DNA from: Nitrospira sp. CG24C
GTDB lineage: Bacteria; Nitrospirota; Nitrospiria; Nitrospirales; Nitrospiraceae
Reading direction: 5' to 3'
Length of the DNA stretch: 41,277 bases
Assembly: GCA_002869885.2 (NCBI GenBank)
Contig: NEWR02000010.1
Location: forward strand, 354,029 to 395,305
The stretch's first letter is position 1. Each line of letters opens with the position of its first letter. The notes under the pieces were generated by a model that saw nothing but the letters and a program-made list of their open reading frames with translations, did not search any database and was not told where the DNA came from. The position numbers and the translations under genes were made by a program. This document shows positions 23,126 to 31,925 of this stretch, one piece after another.

Positions 23126-25180
23126 CTAATTGACAAGCAGCGAAACGATCAAGAGCGCTACAATGTTGATAACCTTGATCATCGGATTGATTGCCGGACC
23201 AGCTGTATCCTTATAGGGATCGCCGACCGTGTCTCCCGTCACTGCTGCCTTGTGGGTATCCGTCCCCTTCTTGCCCTGTTCTTCAATATACTTCTTGGCA
23301 TTATCCCAGGCACCGCCGCCGCTCGTCATTGAGATGGCGACGAACAGACCGGTGACGATACTGCCGACGAGCATGCCGCCCAATGCCTGCGGCCCCAGAA
23401 TCACACCGACCACAATCGGCGAGATGACCGGGATCAATCCCGGCACCATCATCTTCTTGATCGCCGCCTGCGTCACGATATCCACACAGGTTCCGTATTC
23501 CGGCTTGCCCGTTCCTTCCATGATTCCTTTGATCGTCCGGAACTGCCTGCGCACTTCTTCCACCACGAGACCGGCTGCCTCCCCCACCGCTTTCATACAG
23601 AGGGCCCCGAAGATAAAGGGCAGCATTCCTCCCAAGAAGAGTCCGACCAGGACGGAAGGATTGGACAGGTCGAATGTGCTCGCCCCGCTCCCTTTTGCCA
23701 CCTCCCGCGCATATTCGGCAAAGAGCACTACCGCCGCAAGACCAGCCGATCCAATCGCGTAGCCCTTGGTCACCGCCTTCGTCGTGTTACCGACCGCATC
23801 CAATGGATCGGTGATGTCCCGCACCTCTTTCCCAAGATGAGCCATTTCCGCAATGCCGCCTGCGTTGTCTGTGATCGGTCCAAACGCATCGATTGCCACC
23901 ACAATACCGGCCATCGACAACATCGACACCGCCGCCACAGCTACGCCGTATAAGCCGCCCGATGCCGCGCCGCCGCAGATCCAATAGCTCCCAAGAATCG
24001 CGGCTCCGATCACTACAACCGGCCAAGCGGTCGCTTCCATTCCAACCGCCAGGCCGGCGATGATGTTGGTCGCATGGCCCGTTTCACTGGCCTTAGCGAT
24101 CGCCTTCACCGGCTTATAACTCTTGGACGTGTAGTAATCGGTAATAAAAACGAGTGCGAGGGTCACGGCCAAGCCGATCAAGGCCGCAAGGTAGTAGCTC
24201 ACGCCACTTACGCCGCCGACACCATCCATGATCGTAGTCGTCACGGGGAAAAATGCCGCCGCAGCGATGCCACCCGCCACAAACAGGCCCTTGTAGAGCG
24301 CCGTCATAATCTCGCCACCCTGGCCCACCTTTACGAAGAAAATACCGATGATTGTCGCGAAGATCGTGACGCCCCCGAGGGCGAGCGGATACAGAATCGG
24401 GGCGCTGACTCCCTTGAACAGCGTGAAGGCCAAAACCATCGCCGCCACCGTCGTCACCGCATAGGTCTCAAAGAGGTCCGCAGCCATACCGGCACAATCG
24501 CCAACATTGTCGCCCACGTTGTCCGCGATCACGGCTGGGTTACGAGGGTCGTCTTCAGGAATCCCCGCTTCGACTTTCCCAACGAGGTCTGCGCCGACGT
24601 CCGCCGCTTTGGTGTAGATACCGCCGCCCACACGGGCAAATACCGAAATCAAACTGCCGCCGAACCCAAGACTTAGCAAGGCATGAATCGCCTTCTCCTG
24701 GCCCGCAAACTGCGCGGCCAACGTGTAGAAGATGGTGATGGCCAGCAAGCCCAAGCCGATTAACAAAAGTCCCGTCACCGCGCCGCCACGGAATGCCACG
24801 GTCAGCGCAGCATTCATCCCATTATGGGCAGCCTGGGCCGTCCGCACGTTGGCCCTCACCGCGATGACCATACCCACATACCCGGCCAGAGACGACGCGC
24901 CAGCGCCGATCAAAAACCCTATTGCGGTCAATAAACCGAATTTATCGGAGAAGGCCCCCGCCCCCCACAACAAGGCGAATAACACGGCGGCAACGACACC
25001 GACGGTCTTGTACTGGCGGTTCAGGTAAGCGCTCGCGCCTTCCTGGATCGCCTTGGCAATATCCTGCATCTTCGGGTTCCCGGCATCGAGCTTAAACACC
25101 CACATGGCCAGGTACAGGCCATAGGCAATGCCCGTCACCGCCGCTGCCAACGCAAACATAATGATGACTGAGTCGCTCAC
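23126..25180 (-). CDS. hppA: Membrane-bound proton-pumping pyrophosphatase, K+-independent type
   Basis: 684 residues from a GTG start at 25180 preceded by AAGGAGTGACCT. About 16 membrane helices. The enzyme hydrolyses cytoplasmic pyrophosphate and pumps H+ outward. Diagnostic motifs are present: the catalytic loop [18 protein letters not shown] (187-204), [19 protein letters not shown] (220-238), [14 protein letters not shown], and [15 protein letters not shown] near the end. The residue that separates subfamilies is Lys468 in [10 protein letters not shown], the K+-independent form; K+-dependent enzymes have Ala there. In an organism with little energy from nitrite, recovering energy from pyrophosphate makes sense. 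The stop TAG is followed by CGAGACGCGG, the same junction as at nxrA. Confidence 0.95.
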   Translation of the reverse strand: MSDSVIIMFALAAAVTGIAYGLYLAMWVFKLDAGNPKMQDIAKAIQEGASAYLNRQYKTVGVVAAVLFALLWGAGAFSDKFGLLTAIGFLIGAGASSLAGYVGMVIAVRANVRTAQAAHNGMNAALTVAFRGGAVTGLLLIGLGLLAITIFYTLAAQFAGQEKAIHALLSLGFGGSLISVFARVGGGIYTKAADVGADLVGKVEAGIPEDDPRNPAVIADNVGDNVGDCAGMAADLFETYAVTTVAAMVLAFTLFKGVSAPILYPLALGGVTIFATIIGIFFVKVGQGGEIMTALYKGLFVAGGIAAAAFFPVTTTIMDGVGGVSGVSYYLAALIGLAVTLALVFITDYYTSKSYKPVKAIAKASETGHATNIIAGLAVGMEATAWPVVVIGAAILGSYWICGGAASGGLYGVAVAAVSMLSMAGIVVAIDAFGPITDNAGGIAEMAHLGKEVRDITDPLDAVGNTTKAVTKGYAIGSAGLAAVVLFAEYAREVAKGSGASTFDLSNPSVLVGLFLGGMLPFIFGALCMKAVGEAAGLVVEEVRRQFRTIKGIMEGTGKPEYGTCVDIVTQAAIKKMMVPGLIPVISPIVVGVILGPQALGGMLVGSIVTGLFVAISMTSGGGAWDNAKKYIEEQGKKGTDTHKAAVTGDTVGDPYKDTAGPAINPMIKVINIVALLIVSLLVN

Positions 25181-25218
25181 AGGTCACTCCTTCTATAGGT
25201 AAAGGCCTTTTATGTCAC

Positions 25219-25269
25219 ACGGTTCCCCTTGGCTTCAACCCATCAAAAGTACGTGGGGGGGGGAACCGT
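25219..25269. promoter_or_regulatory. Perfect 10-bp inverted repeat upstream of hppA
   Basis: ACGGTTCCCC (25219-25228) and GGGGAACCGT (25260-25269) are exact inverted repeats 31 bases apart, starting 39 bp before the GTG. Between them, on the minus strand, is TTGAAG, with CATAAA 18 bases further on, a weak promoter candidate. It may be an operator or a leader hairpin. Confidence 0.45.
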
Positions 25270-25466
25270 AGGGTGGTACAAATCCTGTCGAAGCTAACTG
25301 CCTGAAAAGTTGGGCCATTCTATACGGGTGGGGAAGTGGGATCAAGCTGATTCGCGTCTTTTCAACCCTAACCCTTAGACCTAAGCCTTGGCCTTCCGAT
25401 GAGACAGGCGCCACGGAAGATCAATCAGGTTCCCATCCCTGGAAGGGGCGAGCGAATTTGGAGCGA

Positions 25467-26123
25467 TCATTTCTGTTTTGTATAATAGACTCCTGGAACT
25501 TTTTCCTTCTTGAAGACTTCTGGAAAATACGACGCTTTCCGTGACGGCTCTCCGACAAGAGTCAGGCGCGGGCTCTGAACGGCAGCCAGCTGTTGCTCGG
25601 CTTCCTGCAGCCACTGCACCAATTGTTTCCCAGCCTCTCGCTCGATGGCCAGGTGGGCTTGGAGCTCGTCGATGGGTTTCATCTGAGACCGGAGGATGCC
25701 AAGTTCTTCCGCCTGTTTCTGACAACGGGCATGTTCCTCTTTCAGCAAAGATTCCAGAATTTCCACCCTCTTTTCGAGTGTTGCCGTAGGGTCCTTCAGC
25801 GGAGGCGCCTTGGGCATCGGCGGTTTGCTGTCTTCACGAAGCAGCCCGAGCCCTATCATGATCGTCTTCAACGAGAACGGCGCGGGCCTGGCAGAAGACC
25901 GCCCACCAGCAGCATGTCGTTTCGCTTCCTGGGGACTCTTCGCGCAGTTCCCATTCGATTCATGACCAAACAACACATCCAACGAGTAATTCAGAAACTC
26001 CGGAAGCTGGCTGGTGGCATCGAGCGGCAACCCTCCAGGTCCGCGCCTGATCGCTATGTCACCAGGCCGGAGCACCCCGCTCTGCATCATCATCTTGAAG
26101 GCCATCAAGCTCATTGTCTCCAC
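25467..26123 (-). CDS. Hypothetical protein with coiled coil
   Basis: 218 residues from GTG at 26123; ATG at 26114 is also possible, each with GGAG close by. The N-terminal 50 residues contain several Met and a PGDIAIRRGPGGLPLDATSQ stretch. A disordered basic segment follows, then a coiled coil (about 115-185: ATLEKRVEILESLLKEEHAR and later EREAGKQLVQWLQEAEQQL), and a basic C-terminus. There is no signal or membrane segment. I do not recognise a family. It is divergent to the HDOD gene, with 257 bp between. Another frame (25381-25725) is open but has no start support. Confidence 0.5.
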   Translation of the reverse strand: METMSLMAFKMMMQSGVLRPGDIAIRRGPGGLPLDATSQLPEFLNYSLDVLFGHESNGNCAKSPQEAKRHAAGGRSSARPAPFSLKTIMIGLGLLREDSKPPMPKAPPLKDPTATLEKRVEILESLLKEEHARCQKQAEELGILRSQMKPIDELQAHLAIEREAGKQLVQWLQEAEQQLAAVQSPRLTLVGEPSRKASYFPEVFKKEKVPGVYYTKQK

Positions 26124-26346
26124 TCGCTCCTACCTGTTGTGGGAGAGATCTCAACCAAGCGCTCAGGTCTCCGAGTCTCTCTGTGCTCCGCTCACCCGAT
26201 GGGCACACCCAAACTATCGTGGTTCGGAGGCCCGGACAATAACGTAAAGGTAGGGAAGTTAGTACTTCAGAGGGAGTCTTCATGCCTCTCCTTTAGTTTG
26301 GCTGGGGTAAAACCGATAACGATAGCCGAAAGCCTCTTCAAAACCT

Positions 26347-26366
26347 GACGTTACAAGTGACGTAGG
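26347..26366. promoter_or_regulatory. Imperfect palindrome upstream of the HDOD gene
   Basis: TGACGTTACAAGTGACGTA is an imperfect palindrome (ACGTNAC-AA-GTNACGT) ending about 15 bases before the ATG. It could be a transcription factor site or an RNA hairpin near the ribosome site AGGGGA. Confidence 0.3.
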
Positions 26367-26380
26367 GGAAGTGTACAGTT

Positions 26381-27238
26381 ATGGCCTCGGCACAAGAACT
26401 TGTCCAATCCTGCTCAAACCTCTTCACCCTCCCAGAAATCTACCTCCGCGTGCGTGATGTCGTCGACAATCCCAAATCGACCATGGATGATCTGGCCAAT
26501 GCTCTGAAATTCGATCCGGCCATCTCCGCGCGTCTCCTGAAAATCGTGAACAGCCCGCTCTATGGATTCCCCCAGCAGATTGATCGCATCAGTCGAGCAG
26601 TCAGCCTGCTTGGCATGCAATCCGTCAGCGACTTGGTCGCCTCCACCACCATCGGACAGACATTTACCGGAATGACAGTGAGCCTCATGGACCTCCCGGC
26701 CTTCTGGCGGAAGAGCGTGCTCTGCGCCCTGCTGGCCGGGAAAATTGCCAAAGCCGGAGGCATCAAGGAGAGCGAGCGGTTCTTTATCGAAGGTCTGCTG
26801 CGGGATATCGGCCACTTGGTGCTCTATCAAACCATTCCGCAACGGGCGCAGTCCTCCCTGATCGAAGCCGGATATCTCGGATCACCACTCGCCGAAGTGG
26901 AGCAATCGAATATCGGATGCGACTTCACCGAGGTCGGCGCGGAGCTGGTTCGTTTCTGGAACATGCCGAACCAGATCGAGCAGGCCATTCGCCACCAACT
27001 GAATCCGAACGAAGCCGGCGAATTCAAGCTCCACGCATCGATCGTCCATCTTGCCGGCGCCGTTGCCGACCACGCCGAATTGGAACAGGCCCAGGCCAGC
27101 CAACTGCCGGCATGTGATCCGATAGCTCTCTCCTGCGCCAAATTCAATGCCGATGAGTGCCCCGCTCTGCTCAAAGAAGCCCAAGAGCAGCTTCAAGACA
27201 CCCTCACCTTTATCTATCCCTTAGCGATGGCGGCGTAA
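26381..27238 (+). CDS. HDOD-domain signalling protein
   Basis: 285 residues. The HDOD domain fills most of the chain: FTLPEIYLRVRDVVDNP, ALKFDPAISARLLKIVNSPL, the FPQQIDRISRAVSLLGMQSV stretch, and LLRDIGHLVLY where HD proteins would have a metal-binding HD pair. Here the His of that pair is Arg, as usual for HDOD, so no phosphohydrolase activity is expected. HDOD proteins act in signalling, often coupled to response regulators or GGDEF proteins. This one has no additional domain. ATG at 26381 has AGGGGA about 12 bases upstream. Confidence 0.88.
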   Translation: MASAQELVQSCSNLFTLPEIYLRVRDVVDNPKSTMDDLANALKFDPAISARLLKIVNSPLYGFPQQIDRISRAVSLLGMQSVSDLVASTTIGQTFTGMTVSLMDLPAFWRKSVLCALLAGKIAKAGGIKESERFFIEGLLRDIGHLVLYQTIPQRAQSSLIEAGYLGSPLAEVEQSNIGCDFTEVGAELVRFWNMPNQIEQAIRHQLNPNEAGEFKLHASIVHLAGAVADHAELEQAQASQLPACDPIALSCAKFNADECPALLKEAQEQLQDTLTFIYPLAMAA

Positions 27239-27299
27239 CTACAGCTTACTAGAATACTACGATGGATCAATCCGTACAGCTTCCCAGTGATAAGCTGGT

Positions 27300-27328
27300 T
27301 TGCGGTTCAAAAAAGGACTTGCTATAGT
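27300..27328 (+). promoter_or_regulatory. Probable sigma-70-type promoter
   Basis: TTGCGG (27300-27305) and TATAGT (27323-27328) are 17 bases apart. The predicted start near 27335 leaves almost no leader before the GGAGGAGG site of the next gene. Confidence 0.55.
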
Positions 27329-27342
27329 GCGCGGAGGAGGAA

Positions 27343-27603
27343 ATGGTTGTGGGCGTGGCACCGGATTATATTTTGGTGGAGGGACAGCAGTTCAGCAAGG
27401 CGAAGCTGTCGCTGGACAACCACGTCTACAAGAACTGTGCGATCGATGACTGCGACATCTATTTCAGCGGTGGACAATACGAGTTGCTCGACACCCACAT
27501 TACCAATTCCCGCCTTATCCTCAACCACCCGGCCAAAGGCATGTACAATGCCGTTCAGATCTTCAAGATGAAATCTCCCGGCTCTAGCATCATCGCCGAA
27601 TAA
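27343..27603 (+). CDS. Small beta-helix-like hypothetical protein
   Basis: 86 residues from ATG at 27343, with a very strong GGAGGAGG site and a promoter just upstream. The chain has short repeating strands: HVYKNCAIDDCDIYFSGGQY then ELLDTHITNSRLILNHPA, spaced like turns of a right-handed parallel beta-helix. Two Cys are near each other (KNCAIDDCD). No signal peptide, so it is probably cytoplasmic. I do not recognise the family. It is convergent to the minus-strand cytochrome cluster. Confidence 0.65.
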   Translation: MVVGVAPDYILVEGQQFSKAKLSLDNHVYKNCAIDDCDIYFSGGQYELLDTHITNSRLILNHPAKGMYNAVQIFKMKSPGSSIIAE

Positions 27604-27663
27604 CGGGCACGTAGCCATTTCCCACGAGAGTCGAGGCTCTTTCACCCCCTTACGCCTCACCCC

Positions 27664-28908
27664 TTACTTGCTGATCGCGACATTTTCCGCATACTTGACG
27701 ATCTCGACCGGCTGGAAGACCGGATCTTGGGAGCCCTTGGAAGACTCGGCTTCAACACGCTGTAGGAATGGGGTAGTGCCTGTAATGGGCGCGTAGTTGA
27801 GGGTCACCTCAACATCGAAAGTCTTGGTGTCTTTCGGCGTGGGGAAGGTAAAGGTCTCGATGCGCATTTCTTCCGGTTTCAAAACCGTATCTTCAAGGAC
27901 CTTGACTGCTTCAAAGTCGAAGCTCGTCTTCTGGCCCTTGGCATCCTGATAGACTCGGCCATAGACCCGCTTGTCGGTGAAGACGGTCTTCAAATTCTTC
28001 CCTTTGATGTCCAGATCCAACACCACGCTTGCCCAGGCCGGATGGGTGGCCGGCAGATTGTGCGGAACAAGACTTTGCACCTTCACCATAACCGTGGTAT
28101 TTTCGCCCTCGATCTTCGTTTTGACGTCCAGCTTGGCTGCTTCCTGGCGGAGCTTGCCAATACGACCTGGGAAGGTATGGTTCGCCACCTTGCGTTTCCT
28201 CTCCCCATTCGCCGATTCCCCCACCTGCTCCGGCATGTGGCAGGTCTGACACTCTTTGCCTGACTTCACCGCCTTGCTCTGATCCCAGTTGCCCAGCAGG
28301 TCGTTGGCCTTGCCTAAGCCAACAGCTGAAGTGACCGACTGATGACAATTGAGGCAGAGATCGGACTTTTGAAACAGACCCAGCTCTATCGACTGGTGTG
28401 CCCGGTTCTGAACAGAGTCCTTATAGGGGCCATAGACGGTCTTGCTCTCGAGTTCGTATTTGGGCTCCGGCGGTTGTTTGGTTCGATCAACCTGCTTGAT
28501 CAAATGACATTGCGCACAGGCTACCCCATCCAGCGACGGGTCACCGGCCTTGGCCTGATTGATAAAGAGTTGGACTTGGTTGGAGAATTCGCGCACGTGC
28601 GGCGCATGACAGCGAAAACACATGGCTTTGTCTTTCCCTGCCGGAGAAGCTAAGAACGCATCGAGCGAGGCACGAAAGGCCGGGGAATGGATCGAGCGCG
28701 AGAGCGGAGAGGTCTCCCACTCCTCAAACACACGCTCATGGCAGCGTTTGCACTTGCTGGAAGTTGGAAAAGCCTGCTCGATAGTGCTCTGCGACAGCGC
28801 TACTTCTTCCGCAAAGGTGCCTCGGTCGAACCAGGGAGCAAGACACACCACCACCACGGCGATCACCGCACTGATTCCGATCTTCATAGGGATCGAGTTT
28901 CGCACCAT
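27664..28908 (-). CDS. Pentahaem cytochrome c (c-554-like), second paralogue
   Basis: 414 residues from ATG at 28908. In-frame residues upstream to 28977 would be coded by repeat D2, so they are rejected. A signal or anchor at residues 8-28 is followed by five CXXCH motifs: CKRCH (53-57), CFRCH (97-101), CAQCH (131-135), CLNCH (185-189) and CQTCH (220-224). CHLIK after the third motif and VYGPY are shared with the paralogue at 29053. A beta-rich C-terminal domain of about 180 residues (TTVMVKVQSLVPHNLPATHP) closes the chain. It is likely periplasmic or membrane-anchored and carries electrons. It is the last gene of the eleven-gene minus-strand cluster that begins with nxrA, 144 bp after its paralogue. 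Confidence 0.9.
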   Translation of the reverse strand: MVRNSIPMKIGISAVIAVVVVCLAPWFDRGTFAEEVALSQSTIEQAFPTSSKCKRCHERVFEEWETSPLSRSIHSPAFRASLDAFLASPAGKDKAMCFRCHAPHVREFSNQVQLFINQAKAGDPSLDGVACAQCHLIKQVDRTKQPPEPKYELESKTVYGPYKDSVQNRAHQSIELGLFQKSDLCLNCHQSVTSAVGLGKANDLLGNWDQSKAVKSGKECQTCHMPEQVGESANGERKRKVANHTFPGRIGKLRQEAAKLDVKTKIEGENTTVMVKVQSLVPHNLPATHPAWASVVLDLDIKGKNLKTVFTDKRVYGRVYQDAKGQKTSFDFEAVKVLEDTVLKPEEMRIETFTFPTPKDTKTFDVEVTLNYAPITGTTPFLQRVEAESSKGSQDPVFQPVEIVKYAENVAISK

Positions 28909-28924
28909 CAGGCAAACCTTCTTC

Positions 28925-29020
28925 GTGAGAGGTGAAACGTAAAACGTGAAAGGGTTCGGAAGAGAAACACTCGGCAATCCTACGTTTAACGTTTCACGTT
29001 TTACCTTTCACGGTTCTTGA
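28925..29020. repeat. Family D element, copy D2
   Basis: The left arm has GTGAGAGGTGAAACG and TAAAACGTGAAAGGG. The right arm has AACGTTTCACGTTTTACC and TTTCACGGTTCTTG. The centre CACTCGGCAATCC is shared with D1. It fills the gap between the two cytochrome genes together with a family A end module. Confidence 0.85.
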
Positions 29021-29055
29021 GAACGCCGCTGGCGGGCTTTTTCAGCATCCTGTTA
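29021..29055 (-). repeat. Family A end module abutting a cytochrome stop codon
   Basis: On the minus strand the stop TAA (29055-29053) is followed by CAGGATGCTGAAAAAGCCCG and then CCAGCGGCGTTCTC, after which family D takes over. This is the same A-end plus D order as at 86-217. Confidence 0.8.
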
Positions 29056-30354
29056 AAGTGATTTGACTCGGTACGTCAATAACCGCGGCTGCGTATACTC
29101 ATCGAAAATCATTTTCGCATTCTCCCGCTCTTTGTCGGTCGCCAAGGTAGCGAGATACTTATCCTTCAGCGCCGGTTCTGGCATCGGAATCAACGCATAG
29201 TTCAACACCGCTTCAATTGACGCAGCAGTCGATCCTGGCGGGATCGCAAGGGAGAACGGAACTTTCCGCGTATGGCCTCCCTTGATGAAGGGATCGGGAA
29301 TCGGGCCCCGGAGAATTTTGTCGTAGGGCAATCCGAACTGCTTGGTTTCTTCCTTTAGTATCCTGCCCTGCGCATCCTTGGCGGTCAGGATCAGGTAGAA
29401 CTGTTTGAGCACCGGGTCACCGCCTGGAAAGCTGTGAGGGAGGCTGCCGATCCTCACCAACGCCGTCCCCTCCACCGCAGAAGCAGACTTGGCAGTCTCA
29501 AGATCCACGCGGGGCATCCATTCGGCCTGTACGTTGCGATTCTTGATCAGGGCGCCGGGAACCACCACACCGCGAAACCAGTGCCGGCCAATTGCGCGGG
29601 TCATGGCGCCGCGCTTCGAAATAGAACTACCGGTCGAGGGTTCCATGTGGCAGTCTTGGCAAATCGTCCCCTGCAAGATCTCACCGGCCAGATCTTTCTG
29701 CATCACATCTTTCACTTTATCGAAATGGCAGGAGGCGCAATAGTTCGAGCCACGGAACAGTTCAGATTGCGTGGCAGGATGAACGAGGTTTTCCTCCGGA
29801 TTCGCATAGGGCCCATAGATCATCTTGCCCGGCTCGATCTTGAAGGAAGGCGGAGAGTCGGCGGTCTGCTTAGTCTCCTTGATCAAATGGCAAGAGGCGC
29901 AGCCAATGCCTTCCACTTGCGGCTTGCCGGACAATACCTGGGCTACAATCTTGTCAACATATTGCGGGAACACGGTGGTCGACGGTGCATGACAGGAGAG
30001 ACAGCGGCGGCGCTCATCGGCCGTCGGATTGGTCTGCAGCCAGACGCCCAAGACCGTGCGGAAAACCGGTGACTCCAACGACGTACCATGCATGAGCGCC
30101 GCATCGACTCGGCCAAACGTTTTGAGATCCGGCGTCTGTTCTCGCACGCCTTTCCACTCTTCATAGTGCCGATCGTGGCATTGCTTACAGTCTTCCGATC
30201 GAACGAAGATCTTTTCAATCTCTGCCACCCAGTCGGCCTGAACCTCTGCCTTCTGCGCAATGGCAGAACCATGATACAGGCTGATGTTCCCTGCAAAAAG
30301 CAGGAAGAAGAGACCTGCGGCAATGTGCTGCGCGTACCTGCTGCGTCGTAACAT
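29053..30354 (-). CDS. Pentahaem cytochrome c (c-554-like), third paralogue
   Basis: 433 residues from ATG at 30354, two bases after the TGA of the PDZ gene; a TTG at 30360 overlapping that TGA is also possible. The N-terminus is a Sec signal ending GSAIAQKA. Five CXXCH motifs are CKQCH (56-60), CLSCH (118-122), CASCH (152-156), CASCH (206-210) and CQDCH (232-236). CHLIKETK and IYGPY match the paralogue at 27664, with almost the same spacing. The C-terminal beta-rich domain begins near residue 270 (VEGTALVRIGSLPHSFPGGD). It is likely periplasmic and works in electron transfer near Nxr. Tight coupling to the PDZ gene suggests that the two products act together. Confidence 0.9.
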   Translation of the reverse strand: MLRRSRYAQHIAAGLFFLLFAGNISLYHGSAIAQKAEVQADWVAEIEKIFVRSEDCKQCHDRHYEEWKGVREQTPDLKTFGRVDAALMHGTSLESPVFRTVLGVWLQTNPTADERRRCLSCHAPSTTVFPQYVDKIVAQVLSGKPQVEGIGCASCHLIKETKQTADSPPSFKIEPGKMIYGPYANPEENLVHPATQSELFRGSNYCASCHFDKVKDVMQKDLAGEILQGTICQDCHMEPSTGSSISKRGAMTRAIGRHWFRGVVVPGALIKNRNVQAEWMPRVDLETAKSASAVEGTALVRIGSLPHSFPGGDPVLKQFYLILTAKDAQGRILKEETKQFGLPYDKILRGPIPDPFIKGGHTRKVPFSLAIPPGSTAASIEAVLNYALIPMPEPALKDKYLATLATDKERENAKMIFDEYTQPRLLTYRVKSL

Positions 30355-30356
30355 CT

Positions 30357-30842
30357 TCAATCCCGTTTACAGCCGACGAAATGGAAATTTACCCCCCACC
30401 CGACCGGATCTCCTGGATCGGCAGGCTCATAGGTGCCGACGGTAAAGTTACAGGCTTTCATCCCCCGCTTGATCGCTCTCCCGAAATCGATCATGTTTCT
30501 GATCTCGGTTTTGTCGATTTCCTTGATGATGGATCGGACCTTGATGCCGGCATTGTCGGCGCGCGAGCTCCCGATCACTTCGAACACCGCGACGCCCTGC
30601 GCCCGTTCAAGATTCAATTCTTTTTTGATAGCTTCGTCTACATCTCCAACAATCACGCCGAATTCTTCACCCAATCGCGCTGCTTCATCCACGGTCATCG
30701 GCTCCTGATCCACTGCACTCACCGGCGCCATCTGTAACCAGGCCAGGACTCCCAGGCACAAACTGACACACAAGACAAAGGCCTTTCCACTCCGAAGGGC
30801 CTTTGTATGAACACTGACTGAGCTGATCCGAGCCTCCTCCAA
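30357..30842 (-). CDS. Secreted PDZ-domain protein
   Basis: 161 residues from a TTG start at 30842, preceded by GAGAGG nine bases upstream. A signal peptide or anchor at about 20-43 (FVLCVSLCLGVLAWLQMAPV) is followed by a single PDZ domain (about 60-135) with GVAVFEVIGSSRADNAGIKV and RSIIKEIDKTEIRNMIDFGR. It has no protease domain. Stand-alone PDZ proteins bind C-termini or act as chaperone modules. It lies between the NxrC-like gene and a pentahaem cytochrome, and its stop TGA is next to the cytochrome ATG, so a role in cytochrome or Nxr assembly is a fair guess but not shown. Confidence 0.75.
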   Translation of the reverse strand: MEEARISSVSVHTKALRSGKAFVLCVSLCLGVLAWLQMAPVSAVDQEPMTVDEAARLGEEFGVIVGDVDEAIKKELNLERAQGVAVFEVIGSSRADNAGIKVRSIIKEIDKTEIRNMIDFGRAIKRGMKACNFTVGTYEPADPGDPVGWGVNFHFVGCKRD

Positions 30843-30877
30843 CGTTCACGCCTCTCATCCGTCAGCAGAGCAATCTC

Positions 30878-31006
30878 GCAAGATGCTCAAAATGGTCGTC
30901 CAGCGAGGCCGCAGGGAGCGAGCTAAGTGAGGCGTACCCTCTGGGTACGTCGCAGCAAAGGTCGCGACTGAGAACGAAGCTGGCGGCCATTTTCAGCATC
31001 TTGCTA
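30878..31006 (-). repeat. Family A element, copy A4
   Basis: A full copy with arms GCAAGATGCTCAAAATGGTC and GGCGGCCATTTTCAGCATCT and hairpin GTACCCTCTGGGTAC. The interior differs from A2/A3 (GGGAGCGAGCTAAGTGAGG). Its last three bases are the stop TAG of the NxrC-like gene. Confidence 0.88.
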
Positions 31007-31831
31007 GAGTTTTGTGACTGGGTCGATAAGAAGCTGAAACCAGGGCGCGACGGCTTTCTGTCCGTTCCGCTCTTTGTTCTCACCGTTCCATACGGCAAAC
31101 GACACGGTTTGCATCCGTCCGGGAATCAACTTGGCTTCGTTCTCTAGCTCTTCACTCACCAAGGGTCTGTGCATCACGACATGCCACACTCCGTCCTTCC
31201 ATGCAGCTTGCCCTTGAACCCGACCCTGCTTCTCTTTGGTTGTCAGAGTGCTAAAGCCCCCGCCGATGAGATCCTCGACAGAAGAGACCCGGCGCGGAAT
31301 AACTTCAAATGTCCGCACACCGTCGCGAGGTTTCTCAGAAGTCTTAGCGGCCCGGCGATCGATATCGCTCTGCCAATCGGCCTTCCAATGCCAGATATTG
31401 ATGTAGTGATCGAGCTGGCCCATACAAAAGAACGAGGGAGCATCGCCGAGCGGCAATCCGATCGCGACGCCGTCGCGAAAAGTCCCCGGCGTCAAACGGT
31501 CGTTCTTCGTATTGTCCTGCCATTCAAGCAGAAAGGCGATCTCGGTACCGTTGTGGAGCGACCGCACAGTCAAGGCTCGCGCGCTCGGCTCCGGCCAAAC
31601 CGGCCTGGTAATGATCTGCCCGCTCAACGGAAGCGTCATCGGCGAGACCTTGGCCCAGGCGGCATCCTCTGGCCCCGTCGGCAGTTCTCCTTCGATAAGG
31701 CGTGCGCGAATAATCATCCCCTCGGAACTGACGAGAGGCACGCCGAATCCGACCAAGACGCCGGCGACAACAAGAATAGAGAGAAATAGAAGAAGCAACG
31801 GGCGGGAAGAAATCTTCGTCGTCTTACGCAC
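31004..31831 (-). CDS. Ethylbenzene-dehydrogenase-type haem-binding subunit, NxrC-like
   Basis: 275 residues from GTG at 31831, with GAGGG nine bases upstream. A TTG far upstream (31906) would only add a basic stretch. Residues 10-35 form a signal peptide or anchor. The rest is the gamma-subunit fold of the DMSO reductase family (EbdC, DdhC, NxrC), which binds one haem b. The likely axial ligands are Met137 in FFCMGQ and Lys150 in NIWHWKADWQ, as in EbdC. In Nitrospira such subunits are candidates for NxrC, passing electrons from the NxrB iron-sulfur chain. It is in the same transcription direction as nxrA and nxrB, between an NHL protein and a PDZ protein. Several paralogues are usual in Nitrospira, so which one works with this NxrAB is not shown. 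Confidence 0.8.
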   Translation of the reverse strand: MRKTTKISSRPLLLLFLSILVVAGVLVGFGVPLVSSEGMIIRARLIEGELPTGPEDAAWAKVSPMTLPLSGQIITRPVWPEPSARALTVRSLHNGTEIAFLLEWQDNTKNDRLTPGTFRDGVAIGLPLGDAPSFFCMGQLDHYINIWHWKADWQSDIDRRAAKTSEKPRDGVRTFEVIPRRVSSVEDLIGGGFSTLTTKEKQGRVQGQAAWKDGVWHVVMHRPLVSEELENEAKLIPGRMQTVSFAVWNGENKERNGQKAVAPWFQLLIDPVTKL

Positions 31832-31925
31832 TATGCAAGACCCTCGGGTGACCGCACGAGCAGATCGTGATGGGCTCAGACTACCATACAGGCCGAGCGA
31901 GGCCAACCCGACTACAGGCGAATTG

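Noticed and set aside
25381..25725. Alternative minus-strand frame overlapping the coiled-coil gene
   Set aside because: No start signal, and a low-complexity Arg/Pro/Ser composition typical of a wrong frame.
28909..28977. N-terminal extension of the pentahaem cytochrome into element D2
   Set aside because: The added residues are repeat-coded and would precede the signal peptide.
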